Part shown: piece after piece, positions 32,972 through 43,522 of the stretch | Layout: the number at the start of each line of letters is the position of its first letter | How positions within the stretch are numbered: the stretch's first letter is position 1 | Source: Exobasidium rhododendri | Lineage: Eukaryota > Basidiomycota > Exobasidiomycetes > Exobasidiales > Exobasidiaceae | Assembly: GCA_026210745.1 (NCBI GenBank) | Contig: CP110632.1 | Location: forward strand, 1,921,001 to 1,985,000 | Direction: 5' to 3' | DNA: 64,000 nt | The notes under the pieces: generated by a model | Databases searched by the model: none | Seen by the model: only the letters and a program-made list of their open reading frames with translations | What the model was told of the DNA's origin: nothing | Translations under genes and position numbers: made by a program

Positions 32972-35900
32972 CTACGCAGCCGACTGTGCATGCGCTTGTG
33001 CTTGGAGAACTAAGCGCGAAAAGGGGAGGAAGAATTGTTCACAGATACTCGAGAACCAGAACTCGTGTTCACTGTCGTGGGCCGCGACGAGGTTGTGAGC
33101 CAGTTCGTGCGCCAGAGAATGGTAAGTGCTGATCAAAGCATTCACCAATTGACCCTGTTTGATCTCTTCGTCAAACCAGATCAGGTGATATCGGAAATTT
33201 AAGAACAGCGTCCCGCCTCGATTGAATGCAATACTAGGTCCAGAAACATCGACAAAGACATTGACACTCTTTGGGTCTAGATTGAAGACCTCGATGATGG
33301 GCCGAATGATGTCGTCAACAAATCGCTGCATGGAAGTGAAGTTGTTGCTGATCGTGGAGGAAGGATCTAATTCGGGTGAGACAAAGATATTCATGTCGGA
33401 CACCTTGCCTGCCAATCGCAAGCTCATCGCTACACCGGTCGTGTCGCAGTACGTGCTTTCTGCCTCTTTCACTTTCGTCTGCTGTGTCTGTGATTGGATG
33501 GCGTTTGATTCGGGTCTTCCTTGCGATGCCTCAATGGCAGAAAGCACCTTCCTCTTGATGTTAGATGACGGTGTGACACCAGCGTTGGGGTTCCTCGCCG
33601 TCGATTCGCTCATCGATCCGGAAGGCGTACTGCCAGCAATACTCTCTGCAATCTGACCTTGGTTCGACGTCATCGCTCGTGCTGCAGCAGCGGCGGCGGC
33701 AGATGCGGCTGGCGGTATCGTCGGTCGTTGCCATCCTCCAGGGAGTCGATTCTCATCCCCAGCATCGAGGCCGCCTTTGATCTTGTTCCTCCAAGTATTG
33801 AAGAAGCCTGCGCCGCCTGCGCCTGTTGACTCGTTTGTATTCGCTGCTGGTGTCAATTGTTTCTGATTGGATGAGCTCTTCTTATCCTCTTCCCCTCCCT
33901 TTTCCCGCAATGATTTCTTCTCGTCGCCAAAGCCATTTGTACGGGAGGGAGGTACTCGTGGATAGGGCTTCTCGAGCATAGCATTGGTTGCATTGACGAT
34001 GTGATCGCCTTCTTTGCTATCTCGCAGGAGATTTCCCACGTACCTTGGATCTGCATCGGGGAAGACGGCCAGGATATCCTTCGTCCACTGTTGAATCTGT
34101 GACTCTTTCGGTCTTTGCGCTTCCTCCAGCTCCAACCTACTTCGCTCTTCTCTCATTCGTCTTTCCACCAAGTCTCGATCCGCCTTTCGTTGAGACAGTA
34201 TCTTATCGACGTGGAAGCCTCTCCGCTTCAGACTCCGCAGACTGGTCGACAGCAGTGTCATATACAGCAGAACTTCTTGCAGTCTTTGTCGGATGAGCAG
34301 GTGCTTGGAAAGAGCAAGGGCCACTTCAAACCAATCAGTCTCTGCGTTACTTGCAATGTACAGCGTCAATTTTCCCTTTGTCAACGTCGCCATAGCACTG
34401 CACTTTTGTTCATTGGTCTCGTTGAGGCTGCCAAAGCGCAGTTGTCTCGTCAACCTCAGTCCTCTTCCGTCCACCTCGACGACTTGTAGGTTGCTCTTCA
34501 GCCAGTCTCCGTCGTGTTGAATCTCGCTCTTTGACGTCTGCTTCTTCTCGAATAAAAATAAAGGTGTTCTTTCCAACACGATCGCCTTTATCTCACTGCA
34601 GAGGGCGCTATCGTTGATGATTTGACCCGCTGCTGCGTACTTTTCTTCCACCAGCCTGCTCAGACGGGGTGCACCTAAGCTCTCTGCCAGTCCTTCGATG
34701 AGATCCTCGTGTGGTGCGACAAAGAGGACGGACGCAAAGAGCATATGCGAGGTTGCATCATCGACAATCACTACTTCGCCAGGCTTCCTGAGGTCGTGCA
34801 CTAGCATGCCTTGCTCGTCGTCCCCATCTTCGTCATCTTCCTCCTCCACCGTGACCTCGATGAGCTTCTTTGTGCTGCCAGCTTTTGAGCTGGAAGTCGC
34901 AGCAGCACTTATTCGCTTGGATGCCAGCATAAAGTTGGATCTCTTCATCTCGGATCGCAACGGCGACGACATCTTTTGCCAGTTGGTCGCAATCTGCCGC
35001 AATATCCCCAGGTAGTTGTCTACCCCTGCTATGCTGTAGAACTTGGCGGGATTTTTGATCAATTGCGTGGTCACTTCCTCGATACTCGGTTCTTTCGACA
35101 CGCCACAATTTCGAAGGAAGATCGTAGCTCGCTCCCCAAAGTCGATAAAGATGAAAATCTCATTGAGCACATCCTTCAACGCACTATTCGTCGACTTGTC
35201 CCCAAAGTAGCTCTCAGAGGGACAGGACAGGCTCACTTGGTCGCCTTTTTTGTAAGGAATGAAGCGGGCACTCTTGAGCAGCGAATAGTCTGACGGCGTG
35301 AATTCAGACACAGAAGAAAGATACTCGAATCTTCTTCGTGCCAGAGAGATGTCCCTCGTTGCTTCATTGACCAGCTTGGCGATGATTTGCGTGCTCGTTG
35401 GGTTCACGCGCAGCGCCAGCTTCGACACATCGTTCATGCTGATGCTTTGGCTTACGATGGGAAATTCCAGGATGCTGGCCTCCGGATTCGTAAAGACCTC
35501 ACCTGGCTTCTTCAACGTCTTGGTCGATCCCACCTGACTCGGCACAAAAGCAAATGGAGAAGCAACCTTGAGCGAGTATTGCGTCTTATATACACTCGCA
35601 TGCTTGTCCAACAGGTATGCAAATGCCTTTTCCCGAGTCGAGGTGTCACTTGTCTCCGTGGAAGCAAGGCGTAGCAACTCTTCCAAGGGAGGGTGTCTCT
35701 TCAAGCCCAGCTCGTAAGCAAACTTGGCTTCGTCAGAGCCGGCTCTCCAGACTTTTCCTGGCCAGTCTAAGAGGGGAAGACCAAGACTCTTGAGTGAGTC
35801 CACTGGCTCATACAGTTGCGAGGCTCTATAGCGCAGTATCCTCGGCTTTCCATCCTTTCCAGGCGGTCCGACTTCGCCAGCCTTGGGGAACATGGCCGTC

Positions 35901-38603
35901 TTGACTAGTCGATCTTTCTCCAGAGCAGAGAGCGTCTCCTTGTTAGCAGCCAGGTATGTGATCAATTGCGTCACATCCCAATCACCTGCTGCCACCAGAC
36001 GGTCGAATATCATCTGCAGCTCGACATGCCTCCTCACCCCTAGTGCAATCATGACTTTTTCTACGTTTCCCTTGATCGGCAAGTTCGGCAGGGCAAGGAT
36101 GGGAAGATCTTCAAAGAGGGAAACGTTGGAAAAGTACGAGTCAGTTGGCTTTTGCATGCCCTTTCTTGTCGGGATGCATGCAATCTCTTTCAAGACCGAG
36201 CTGACCTCTTCGTGTTGTTGGGCAGGAAGCGATCCCCACGCTCGGGCTATGATTCCAATCACCTTTTCAGCAAAGGGTGGGGAGGTTTGTAGGTTGACTT
36301 CAGTAGGCGTTTCCTTCTTTTGGCATAAGCTAACTACATGCCTCAGCCATGCAGCGACGGTCAGTTCGTTCCAGCCAAAGACTCGATTTAGGTCGGCAGC
36401 GGTGAAAGCTTTGGAGACTTCGAAGGACAGACAGGTAGTCGGATGTGGTACATCTGTCGGCACTCGTTGTGGGTTGAGAAAAGTTTGAACAGTCGCCAAT
36501 TGCTGTATCGTAGAAGGACTGCCTTCCTTTCCTGGCAAATCAAGAAGAGCATTGTCTAGCAAGCGGCGTCGAAGTGAAGGCTCATAGTTGGGATGATTCG
36601 ATACACTTATCCACCACTTCAAGCACGCAACCGCTTCCAGTATCGACAATGCCCGTCCGGACAGCTCAGAAAAGACGTCCTCCATCGTGATCTCGCCCAC
36701 CAATCCATGACTCTTGACCAAGGCCATGAATTCACTCGCCTGTTCCACGTGTGACGAAGGAACGACAGCCAAGTCCTTGACAAACTCCGAGAGGATAGCG
36801 TTTGGAAAGCGAACAAGGGCAGAATGCTTCACACCCCGAGTGGACGCCAAGGTCAGTGTATTTTGTCGAGCTGATGCGAAGAAGGAAGTCTCCAAAGCGA
36901 CGTGTACTCGTGGCGATGGCGTCGATGATCGGAAGGTAAAGAACCGCAGCAGATGCAACGCCCGATCCAACAAGCCTTGAGCAATCTTGTCGTCTTCTTT
37001 CGGTCGACTTGGACCAACTTTCTCATTCCAGATCTTGCCCACTTCAGCTAGTTCTGCTTCGTAGACTGCTCTCGTTACATACCCTCCCAAAGCCAACAGT
37101 TCGTTGTTCCATTGAGCACAGTACCTATCAATGAAATCGATGCTCTCTCTTTCCACAGTCGGGATAAATCTGGCCGCCAGATGGCCGGCAAAAGAGGTGG
37201 TTTGACTCGTCTTGAATCCGATGAAGATATGACCTTGTCGATCCAAGACAGGCATGATCCCCTTGAATATCTGGGCGACATTCTCTTGTGAGCTGCTATT
37301 GCTGGCGTCATACTCTTCTTTGTTCTGCGCAATGACCTGGAGTTTGGTCACTTTCGGGGGAGGCTTCTTGGTGCTGCGTTCAATCTCTTTCTCAAACGCC
37401 CTGTCCACCGATACGTTGGCCGTTGCAGTCGCTATCCTCACATGGACACTCGAAGAGATCGTAGTCAGCGCATTCGCAGTCTTTACCAACATATCTGTTG
37501 AGGAGGATTCGATGGCAGCCGATGGCGGAAGCGTAGCTATCTTCTCCTTCTCCTTGGATCGACCAAAAGCATTCTGTAGCATCCCAGCCAGGCCCCCTTG
37601 CTGTTTACTGAAGGCAGATGCTAGACTGGCAACTAGTGGCTTGGGTGTTTCTGCCTGATCGAGTACGAGCTTCATTGCTTCGACGTCGAGTCGCATTGCC
37701 GTGCTCTCCAAGTTCTGCACCCTCATCATCTTCTTTGGTGTGGTTGCATTAAGGTGGGACGGCATCACCATGTTCTTTGGCGATTCTAATCTTTTCGTCA
37801 GCCGACAAAGTGGCTGGTCATCGAAGAAGAGAGACAGGTGTTTGACGTTGGCAGTAAAGGTGAGGGAGGTGGCCAGAAATCTTGACAATTCAAGCAAAGA
37901 GTCGGGAAAAGGTGCTGGTTCGCGAAGTGCCATATGGAATGTCGTCCATGGAACTCCGGATGGCGACAAGTCATTTGTAGGCGAGGTGGCCTTCCTTGTG
38001 AAGAGAGAGTCGTCCTTCCAGAAGAATCCCATGAGTTGCGATCCAGAGGAGACCATCGGCTCTTCTGCTATCGAGAACAAAGAGTAAAAGCCAACGCCAA
38101 ATGCTCCAATTCGGTCGGGGTCAGGGTTTCCTTCTGCTATTCTCTATCCTCATAGTAAGGCGGTTATGACAATGCTTATGAACAACGATTCGTCTACCCC
38201 AAAGTTCACTCACTCTAAGTCGATTCCAATCGTCGCCATTGAAAGGTTTACCATTATTCCGGAAGACCCAGCTCTTCAACGTACCCTTGAGATTCGGGAC
38301 CTGCAAATCCGTGTCCTGCGAGTTCTTCGATCCCTCGACGCTGTGAAGTCGCAATTCGCAGGTATGCGCTCCCGCGTCGTCAGCGTTCTGTATCAGTTCC
38401 CGAAAGACTGTGTGCTCGGCTGCATATCTGTTGAGTCAAGGAGGAAGAAAGTGAGCATTGCAATGTATTGTCAAGAGGATCCGAACTTTCTCCCCTCCTC
38501 ACCGGGCCAGAATCTTATCTATGAGCGCCCTCTGATTGACAGTAACAGCCTCCGATGTACCGCTGTCGAGCAAGAGAGCCCTACGAGCCGCCTCGTCAGA
38601 CAT
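32972..38603 (-). CDS. Giant GHKL-ATPase (sacsin/NOV-like, DUF3684) protein with C-terminal HExxH motif
   Basis: Exons 38603-38503, 38427-38214 and 38143-32972 join in phase to 1828 residues. The N-terminus is an Hsp90-like ATP-binding module: VTVNQRALIDKILARY, RELIQNADDAGA (residues about 42-53), VFRNNGKPF, RRIAEGNPDPDRIGAFGVGFYS (about 105-126) and VSSGSQLMGFFWK. The long middle matches the fungal DUF3684 type as I recall it. The extreme C-terminus has HELAHNLVAAHDSEHEFW from residue 1784, an HExxH with further His and Glu as in zinc metallopeptidases. An Ala/Ser-rich linker precedes the last 200 residues. The family is conserved in fungi but poorly characterised; a chaperone-like role by analogy with sacsin is inference. 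The three exons restore conserved residues at each junction. Confidence 0.85.
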
Positions 38604-38917
38604 TGTCACGGGAGCGTGAAGGCCTGTCTAATCTTAGACCCGTTCGATGCTTGAGTGAAGGTGGTGGCGTGTACCTCTTGCAAGCTTGATGCATCACTCC
38701 CCTGATAATTCAAATAAATTGCAAGGTCACTTCACGCACGAGCCAGTGAGCGCAACGATTTTTAAGATCCAACCAACACTCTTCAACGACGCGCTCCGTC
38801 CCCTTCTTTGTAGGAAAGAGGACAACACTACCCAACGATGGCATCTCACTATTGCTTCCGACGACAATAAGTCCGTGACCGCAAAGATTTGACAGGACTA
38901 TTACTCTCACTCTAGAG
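38604..38917. promoter_or_regulatory. Divergent promoter region of the GHKL-ATPase and T5orf172 genes
   Basis: The two start codons are 314 bases apart and face away from each other. The region includes AT-rich patches near 38705-38770. No known operator or TATA box was identified. Confidence 0.4.
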
Positions 38918-40387
38918 ATGGCAATGGGACCAGTAGAGGCGTTAGTACGCCACTTTAAGTTTCAAGCGCACACTGGGAGAGATGCCAATGAGCAGGATAG
39001 ATTGAGCGATGCTCTGGCACAGACTCACCTCTCGTCGGAGAGCAGCCACACCAAGCCTTTACCCACTCTGCCACCCGCAAGGACGCCTTCGCAATTTGAC
39101 CACCAAAGATCGAATCAGCTGCCGCACTCGCTTTCCTTCCAGTCAACTTTTACACCCGAACACGGGACAACATCCTTTCACAAGCAACAAGCGCCTCGCC
39201 CTCTCCATCCATATCATCCCACGATGCTCAAAGAAGGCTCTCGTCCAATACACAAAGAACGCCCTCAGTCCGTGTCGATAGACTATACCAAGCAACCAAG
39301 ATTAGTCAACCCGTGGGAATTGATACCCTCTCTTCCAGCGTCTTCTCTTCCTCCCTCTCTTCTCACCCCATCACGACCTGTTCGGCCTGTATCTGCTCCG
39401 GCACTGCCGACTCCTCCGACGCCGACCAAGAGATCCAAAAACGTCGTCACCGATTCCTTGCAACGACCTGGTTGGCATCAATGTTGGGGCATCAAACGGG
39501 ATGGTACGAGGTGTACTCGTAAGATAGGTCTTACTTCCCCCACAAAGGCTAGATCAAGGACGCCAAGCAAGAGCCCAAGTCCTAGCAAAGGCAGGCTTAC
39601 AAACAACAAGTATGGAAGTGGAAGCAAGACCGATCCTTTGCCTGTCAGCGATTCAGAGGGAGAGAGCAGTGATGATTGCTGTGAAGACGACGAAGACGAC
39701 GACGACGACGAGAGGCGACAGTACTGTCACCAGCATTCCAAAGAAATCAACAAGACACCCGGATTCATCCTGCCAGGTTCTCGCAGGGCCATTTCAATGG
39801 TGAGAAGCAAAGCAGGGATGGGGGATGGCCTGTATGTAGACTTTGAACTCTACCTTGGAAAAAGGGGTGAGGGAAGTAGTAGTTCAGAAGAGAATCGCAG
39901 GGCTAAACTGCGGACGGCTATGTGTCAGCCACCTAGCGAGGTCGATTGGCTCGAGAGGGGATACATTTACATCTACGAGCTCCGGGATCGCTCGACGAAC
40001 ACTCATATTGCACTGAAGGTGGGTAGGGCAAGGAACGTGTTCAAGCGGATTGAGCAATGGCGGAGTCAATGCCAGAGCAAGAGTCCACTCTTGAGAGCAT
40101 TCTTCCCCCGACCGTACGGTGTTGCTCAAGATGTTCTGCCAGGCGCTGCCAATGTAGTCGAGAAAGGAACTCTGCTCAGTCACAAGTGGGAAAGGCTTTG
40201 CCACATCGATCTGTCATCACTAGGGAAACGCTTGAATGAGAAATGCAACGACTGTGGATCGCGACACCGAGAAATCTTCTTGCTGCCACGGGAAATTGGC
40301 TTTGACGGAGCAAGAACGGTAGTGGAGAGGTGGCTTTCCTTTGTACGAGTAATTGAAGAAGACGGTGTGGGAAGTGTGATGGCATAG
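38918..40387 (+). CDS. T5orf172/DUF1766 (Mug113-like) GIY-YIG-fold protein
   Basis: This is a single exon of 489 codons. The first 180 residues are disordered and rich in Pro, Ser and His. A Cys/His cluster follows: WHQCWGIKRDGTRCTRKIG, and after an acidic linker (EDDEDDDDDE) YCHQH, which could hold a zinc ion. From about residue 345 comes the T5orf172 domain: GYIYIYELRDRST, ALKVGRARNVFKRIEQW, and CNDCGSRHREIFLLPREIGF. The KVGRA-NV--R--QW core is typical of this GIY-YIG-related family, found in phage proteins and in fission-yeast meiotic protein Mug113. Whether the fungal members cut DNA is unknown. It is divergent from the GHKL-ATPase gene. Confidence 0.82.
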   Translation: MAMGPVEALVRHFKFQAHTGRDANEQDRLSDALAQTHLSSESSHTKPLPTLPPARTPSQFDHQRSNQLPHSLSFQSTFTPEHGTTSFHKQQAPRPLHPYHPTMLKEGSRPIHKERPQSVSIDYTKQPRLVNPWELIPSLPASSLPPSLLTPSRPVRPVSAPALPTPPTPTKRSKNVVTDSLQRPGWHQCWGIKRDGTRCTRKIGLTSPTKARSRTPSKSPSPSKGRLTNNKYGSGSKTDPLPVSDSEGESSDDCCEDDEDDDDDERRQYCHQHSKEINKTPGFILPGSRRAISMVRSKAGMGDGLYVDFELYLGKRGEGSSSSEENRRAKLRTAMCQPPSEVDWLERGYIYIYELRDRSTNTHIALKVGRARNVFKRIEQWRSQCQSKSPLLRAFFPRPYGVAQDVLPGAANVVEKGTLLSHKWERLCHIDLSSLGKRLNEKCNDCGSRHREIFLLPREIGFDGARTVVERWLSFVRVIEEDGVGSVMA

Positions 40388-40460
40388 TGTACAAGCATCC
40401 TTGAAGTATGTCTTGGTACATTTTACGTTTGTATTTGTCTCGTCAACTGTATATTATATT

Positions 40461-41567
40461 TCATTTCTTTGTTTTCATGGAGGGTAATCTCAGATTGTTG
40501 TGCAGAAGACTGACCAACTCTAGGTAGTCGCAATCGCAATTCTCGGCAGTCAGCTTGCCATGTCGAATGAGGAAGTCTATGAGTACTGTGGGAGGAGATA
40601 CAGGTTTGGGCACAGTCAGTACAGATTTGTCCATTAAAGAAAGACCAGATCGACTTACCCATTGAGCAGTTTGCCTTGAATTGACCTTGTCGCATGCACT
40701 TCATGACTTCATCCACAGTCATCAGCTCGAAAGACTCCGCTTCGCCATCCACGGGGTGCAGTATGGTAGAGGGCTCAAGAGGGATGTCGTATGTGAATCT
40801 GTGAACATATACTGTGTCAAAATAAAGAGCATCTATAGTAGCACTTGCAGCGAATCTTTCAAGACTCACTCTACTTCAGGCTGACACCACTTGGCCGGTT
40901 GTGTTCGATAAAAGTAGCTTATCACACCTGTCTGTCTCATGACTCTTCGAACCAAGTCTTCCTCCAAGCCTGCCTCTTCTCCGCATTCTCTTACCATCGA
41001 TTCGAACGGCAAGTCTCCTGCTGTGATTCCTCCTGCTACTGAATTATCTAGATAGCCTGGCCAAGTCGACTTTGTACCTGATCTCCTAGGCACCCATATC
41101 CGATATTCCGGTTCTGAGATGTATGCTGTTGCGTGTACCCCAAAAGTGACCAGTCCAAATAGTGCACAAGCCGATCTTTCGAGGTGAAATAAGGAAGGAG
41201 AAGTAGTAGCAGTGCTAGAAGTCGAAGCTGGTGAAGAGTCAGGAGGTCCATAGATGGCGTACAGTTCATTTCGCCAACCTTTTAGAGGGTCAGGAAATAA
41301 GGAACGATCTCTCCAGTCTTCTGCCAATCTCTTGAAAGCAGCCGTCCTTTTCTCATGAGTGTCTAAATCATTGCGAATCCAAAAGGTGGTTGAGTCTGCA
41401 TTGGAGGCAAATAGATCTGATCCGCTTTCCTTGATTGCCTCGACCACTACAGGTCTCAGGAATCCAATCTGTATGCCGGATGACTGGTGAAGAAGAGGGA
41501 CGAGCTCAGTGTCGGACCATGGATCATCATTGTGACATTGCCTGACTATTGAGATGAGATCCGTCAT
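40461..41567 (-). CDS. Nudix hydrolase of the thiamine-pyrophosphokinase-associated (DUF4743) type
   Basis: Exons 41567-40870, 40798-40659 and 40585-40461 join in phase to 320 residues. The N-terminal DUF4743 region (QIGFLRPVVVEAI, TFWIRNDLDTHEKRTAAFKRLAEDWRD) precedes a Nudix core: GGITAGDLPFESMVRECGEEAGL, with the conserved RE and EE. Next come QPEVEFTYDIPLE, SFELMTVDEVM and the terminal VLIDFLIRHG. These match stand-alone fungal and plant Nudix proteins related to the N-terminal half of fission-yeast Tnr3, which hydrolyse thiamine-diphosphate-like compounds. The acceptor at 40799 was preferred to one 15 bases upstream because it keeps the frame. The start at 41567 opens the conserved MTDLISIVRQC. 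Confidence 0.88.
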
Positions 41568-41850
41568 TGGCAAGGACTGTCCTTAGACGGCAATCAAGTT
41601 CCCCTTTAGTCTGGTAAACGAACGGGGAGGGGAGACGCAAAGGGCAAAGGAGGAGGAGAAAAATGTAGCATAGCTTATTTTCTTGAAAAGCCGTGCGAGC
41701 AAAGTCCAAGCGCGGCACCAAGTCCATTACAGGTGAGGGAGGCTTGTCGATCACATTAGACTTCATCGTGTACATCCGATAGAGGTGCTTGTGCTTTCAG
41801 TCGTATATCAGTATTTCCTTATTTTACAGCAAATGGTCATCTATTGCTCA
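41568..41850. other. Short intergenic spacer
   Basis: This lies upstream of the Nudix gene and downstream of the SARAF-like gene, both on the minus strand. It has a purine-rich patch near 41620-41670. No gene was seen. Confidence 0.4.
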
Positions 41851-43000
41851 TCACCTGTTTCGTGTGCCACCAAAGCCCATACTTGTCCGCGTTTCACTCG
41901 AACTGGGACCAGATCGACTGGGACCTGCGGCTGCTGATCGCCTGAAGACTGGTGTATCATCATCGTCGTTCTCGAGGAAGTTTCTTCTTCTACCTCCACC
42001 CCAATTGGCAGCTTGTCCAGCATCCCTTCTAGGCTGTTCAAATAGTGTCCTTGCTGCTCCTGCCGCTAGGGCTCCTAGTCCCATGCCAGTCCAGACACCC
42101 GGTCTCCAACCACTGGCACCACTGCTGCCATCCACAGACGGATTTGTCTTGGGATAAGGCTGATAAGGAGGAGGAGGAGCGTCACCTCCTCCACCACCAC
42201 CACCACCTCCTGCGCCCCAACCTCCCCAACCTCCTCGATTTCCTCCTCTTCTCTGACCCTGTGTGTTGTTGCCTCCACCCAACGATCTGAAGAAGGAGTA
42301 CACAATGTATCCCACCACTCCAAAAAAGACGATGAAGAAGAGGTTGCCAAAGACAGTGTCCTTTAGTGATGAAGATAAGCCTACATGTTCATGTAAATTG
42401 GATAGCTGTGTCAGTAGTGAACGAATTGATCGAATTGATCGAATTCTAGGATAATGCTCACCACGACTTGACCTTTCTCCCGTCCCTTCTGCATACGCCG
42501 GAAGTATATTGTACTCTAGCATACAGCTACCACGCAGGACATACTCATCCTCTGAATTTTCCCAGCCTTCACAAGAGACTTCCACCGCCCCCAAACGAAC
42601 AGAGGGATGCAAATCAGCCTCGCACTATGTACGGGGAAAATGGGAGAGGAACAGGGGAGGATATAAGTATGAATAGGCGGTGACACTTTTGGGCGTCTTC
42701 ACTTACCCTCCAGGCACCGTCGCCGGCGCTTTTGCACAGTATAACAGCAGGACCATACGTATCGCACAGATGTCTGCTGTTTCCTACACATTTCAGTTGT
42801 GGCATTTTCTTTCCCCTTCTGGCCATGGTGGACGCGCCATCTTTGAAATAGAGCGTCTTGAGCGATGACATAGGGACTCGAGCGGCTGAATTGCCACCAC
42901 TTCGAGTCGCAGCCATCGCCCATGCTGGGAATATAACAACAGCAAGGAAGACTGTAGTCCACCAGCGATACTGTCGCCCAGAAGGCGTAGAGCAGCGCAT
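41851..43000 (-). CDS. SARAF/TMEM66-like store-operated calcium entry regulator
   Basis: Exons 43000-42707, 42624-42462 and 42380-41851 give 328 residues. The N-terminal signal peptide (WWTTVFLAVVIFPAWAMA) precedes a lumenal domain with paired Cys: LKTLYFKDGASTMARR, MPQLKCVG, then CEADLHPSVRLGAVEVSCEGW and YVLRGSCMLEYNI, close to animal SARAF. One transmembrane helix follows (FGNLFFIVFFGVVGYIVYSFF), then a Gly-rich, Pro-rich cytosolic tail. SARAF is an ER protein that turns off store-operated calcium entry; the fungal role is not established. The second intron (81 bases, GTGAGC...TGTAG) is a multiple of three and stop-free in frame, so a retained form would be 27 residues longer. Confidence 0.85.
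42422..42446. repeat. Short (CGAATTGAT)n tandem repeat inside an intron
   Basis: A 9-base unit, CGAATTGAT, occurs nearly three times within the frame-preserving intron of the SARAF-like gene. If the intron is retained it is read as RSIRSIRS. Confidence 0.7.
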
Positions 43001-43522
43001 CGAGATTTGGATTTGTGTTCGAGGGGAGAAGATCGAGGCCAAGGCAAAGCAAGTTTTAATTTTAAGAGCAAGGGTTTCCGAATAAATCTGGCGCTTCCAC
43101 GTCGATCTGCACGGGCCAGGTGCGATATTTGGGACGAGAGTGAGAGCGGCCCACGAGCGAACTTACCCTCCGATACCACCGGAAAGTCAAGAGACATGCC
43201 ATCCTTTCCTCCTCAGCAGGTTGCCAAGTCAGAGGCAGGTTCGTATGATTGTGCAATGCATCAGTACAGCAATGCTGGAGATTGGGAAAAATACATTGGA
43301 AAGCAAGGGCGTGTATGTTTGCATGTGAGAGGGAGTGACGGCAGGGACGGCAGGGACGGCAGGGACGGCAGCTGCCGTGTGTGAAGAGGGTTCTATCCAG
43401 AGGCAGGATTCGGGCAATCTTAATGCTGTTGAAGTGATCTTGTGAAGCGGCGATTCGCACACAATCATACTGTAGGAGGCACATGATGACGATCGACGTC
43501 AGTCTATCACCTCCTGTGGCTG
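43001..43522. other. Intergenic region between the SARAF-like gene and the Zn2Cys6 gene
   Basis: This should hold the SARAF-like promoter and the 3' end of the Zn2Cys6 gene. The 9-base tandem repeat at 43338 is its only clear feature. Confidence 0.45.
43338..43371. repeat. 9-bp tandem repeat (ACGGCAGGG)3.8
   Basis: Three full units and a partial fourth run directly into the palindrome ACGGCAGCTGCCGT. The repeat lies in the 5' flank of the SARAF-like gene about 340 bases from its start codon. Confidence 0.9.

Noticed and set aside
41568-41775. Upstream frame on the minus strand that could be a first exon of the Nudix gene
   Set aside because: The Nudix protein already begins with the conserved N-terminal segment at 41567 and no donor/acceptor pair joins the two in a convincing way.
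43338-43371. Regular short repeats that might suggest a CRISPR-like array
   Set aside because: The 9-base units are directly adjacent with no spacers, and the genome is eukaryotic.
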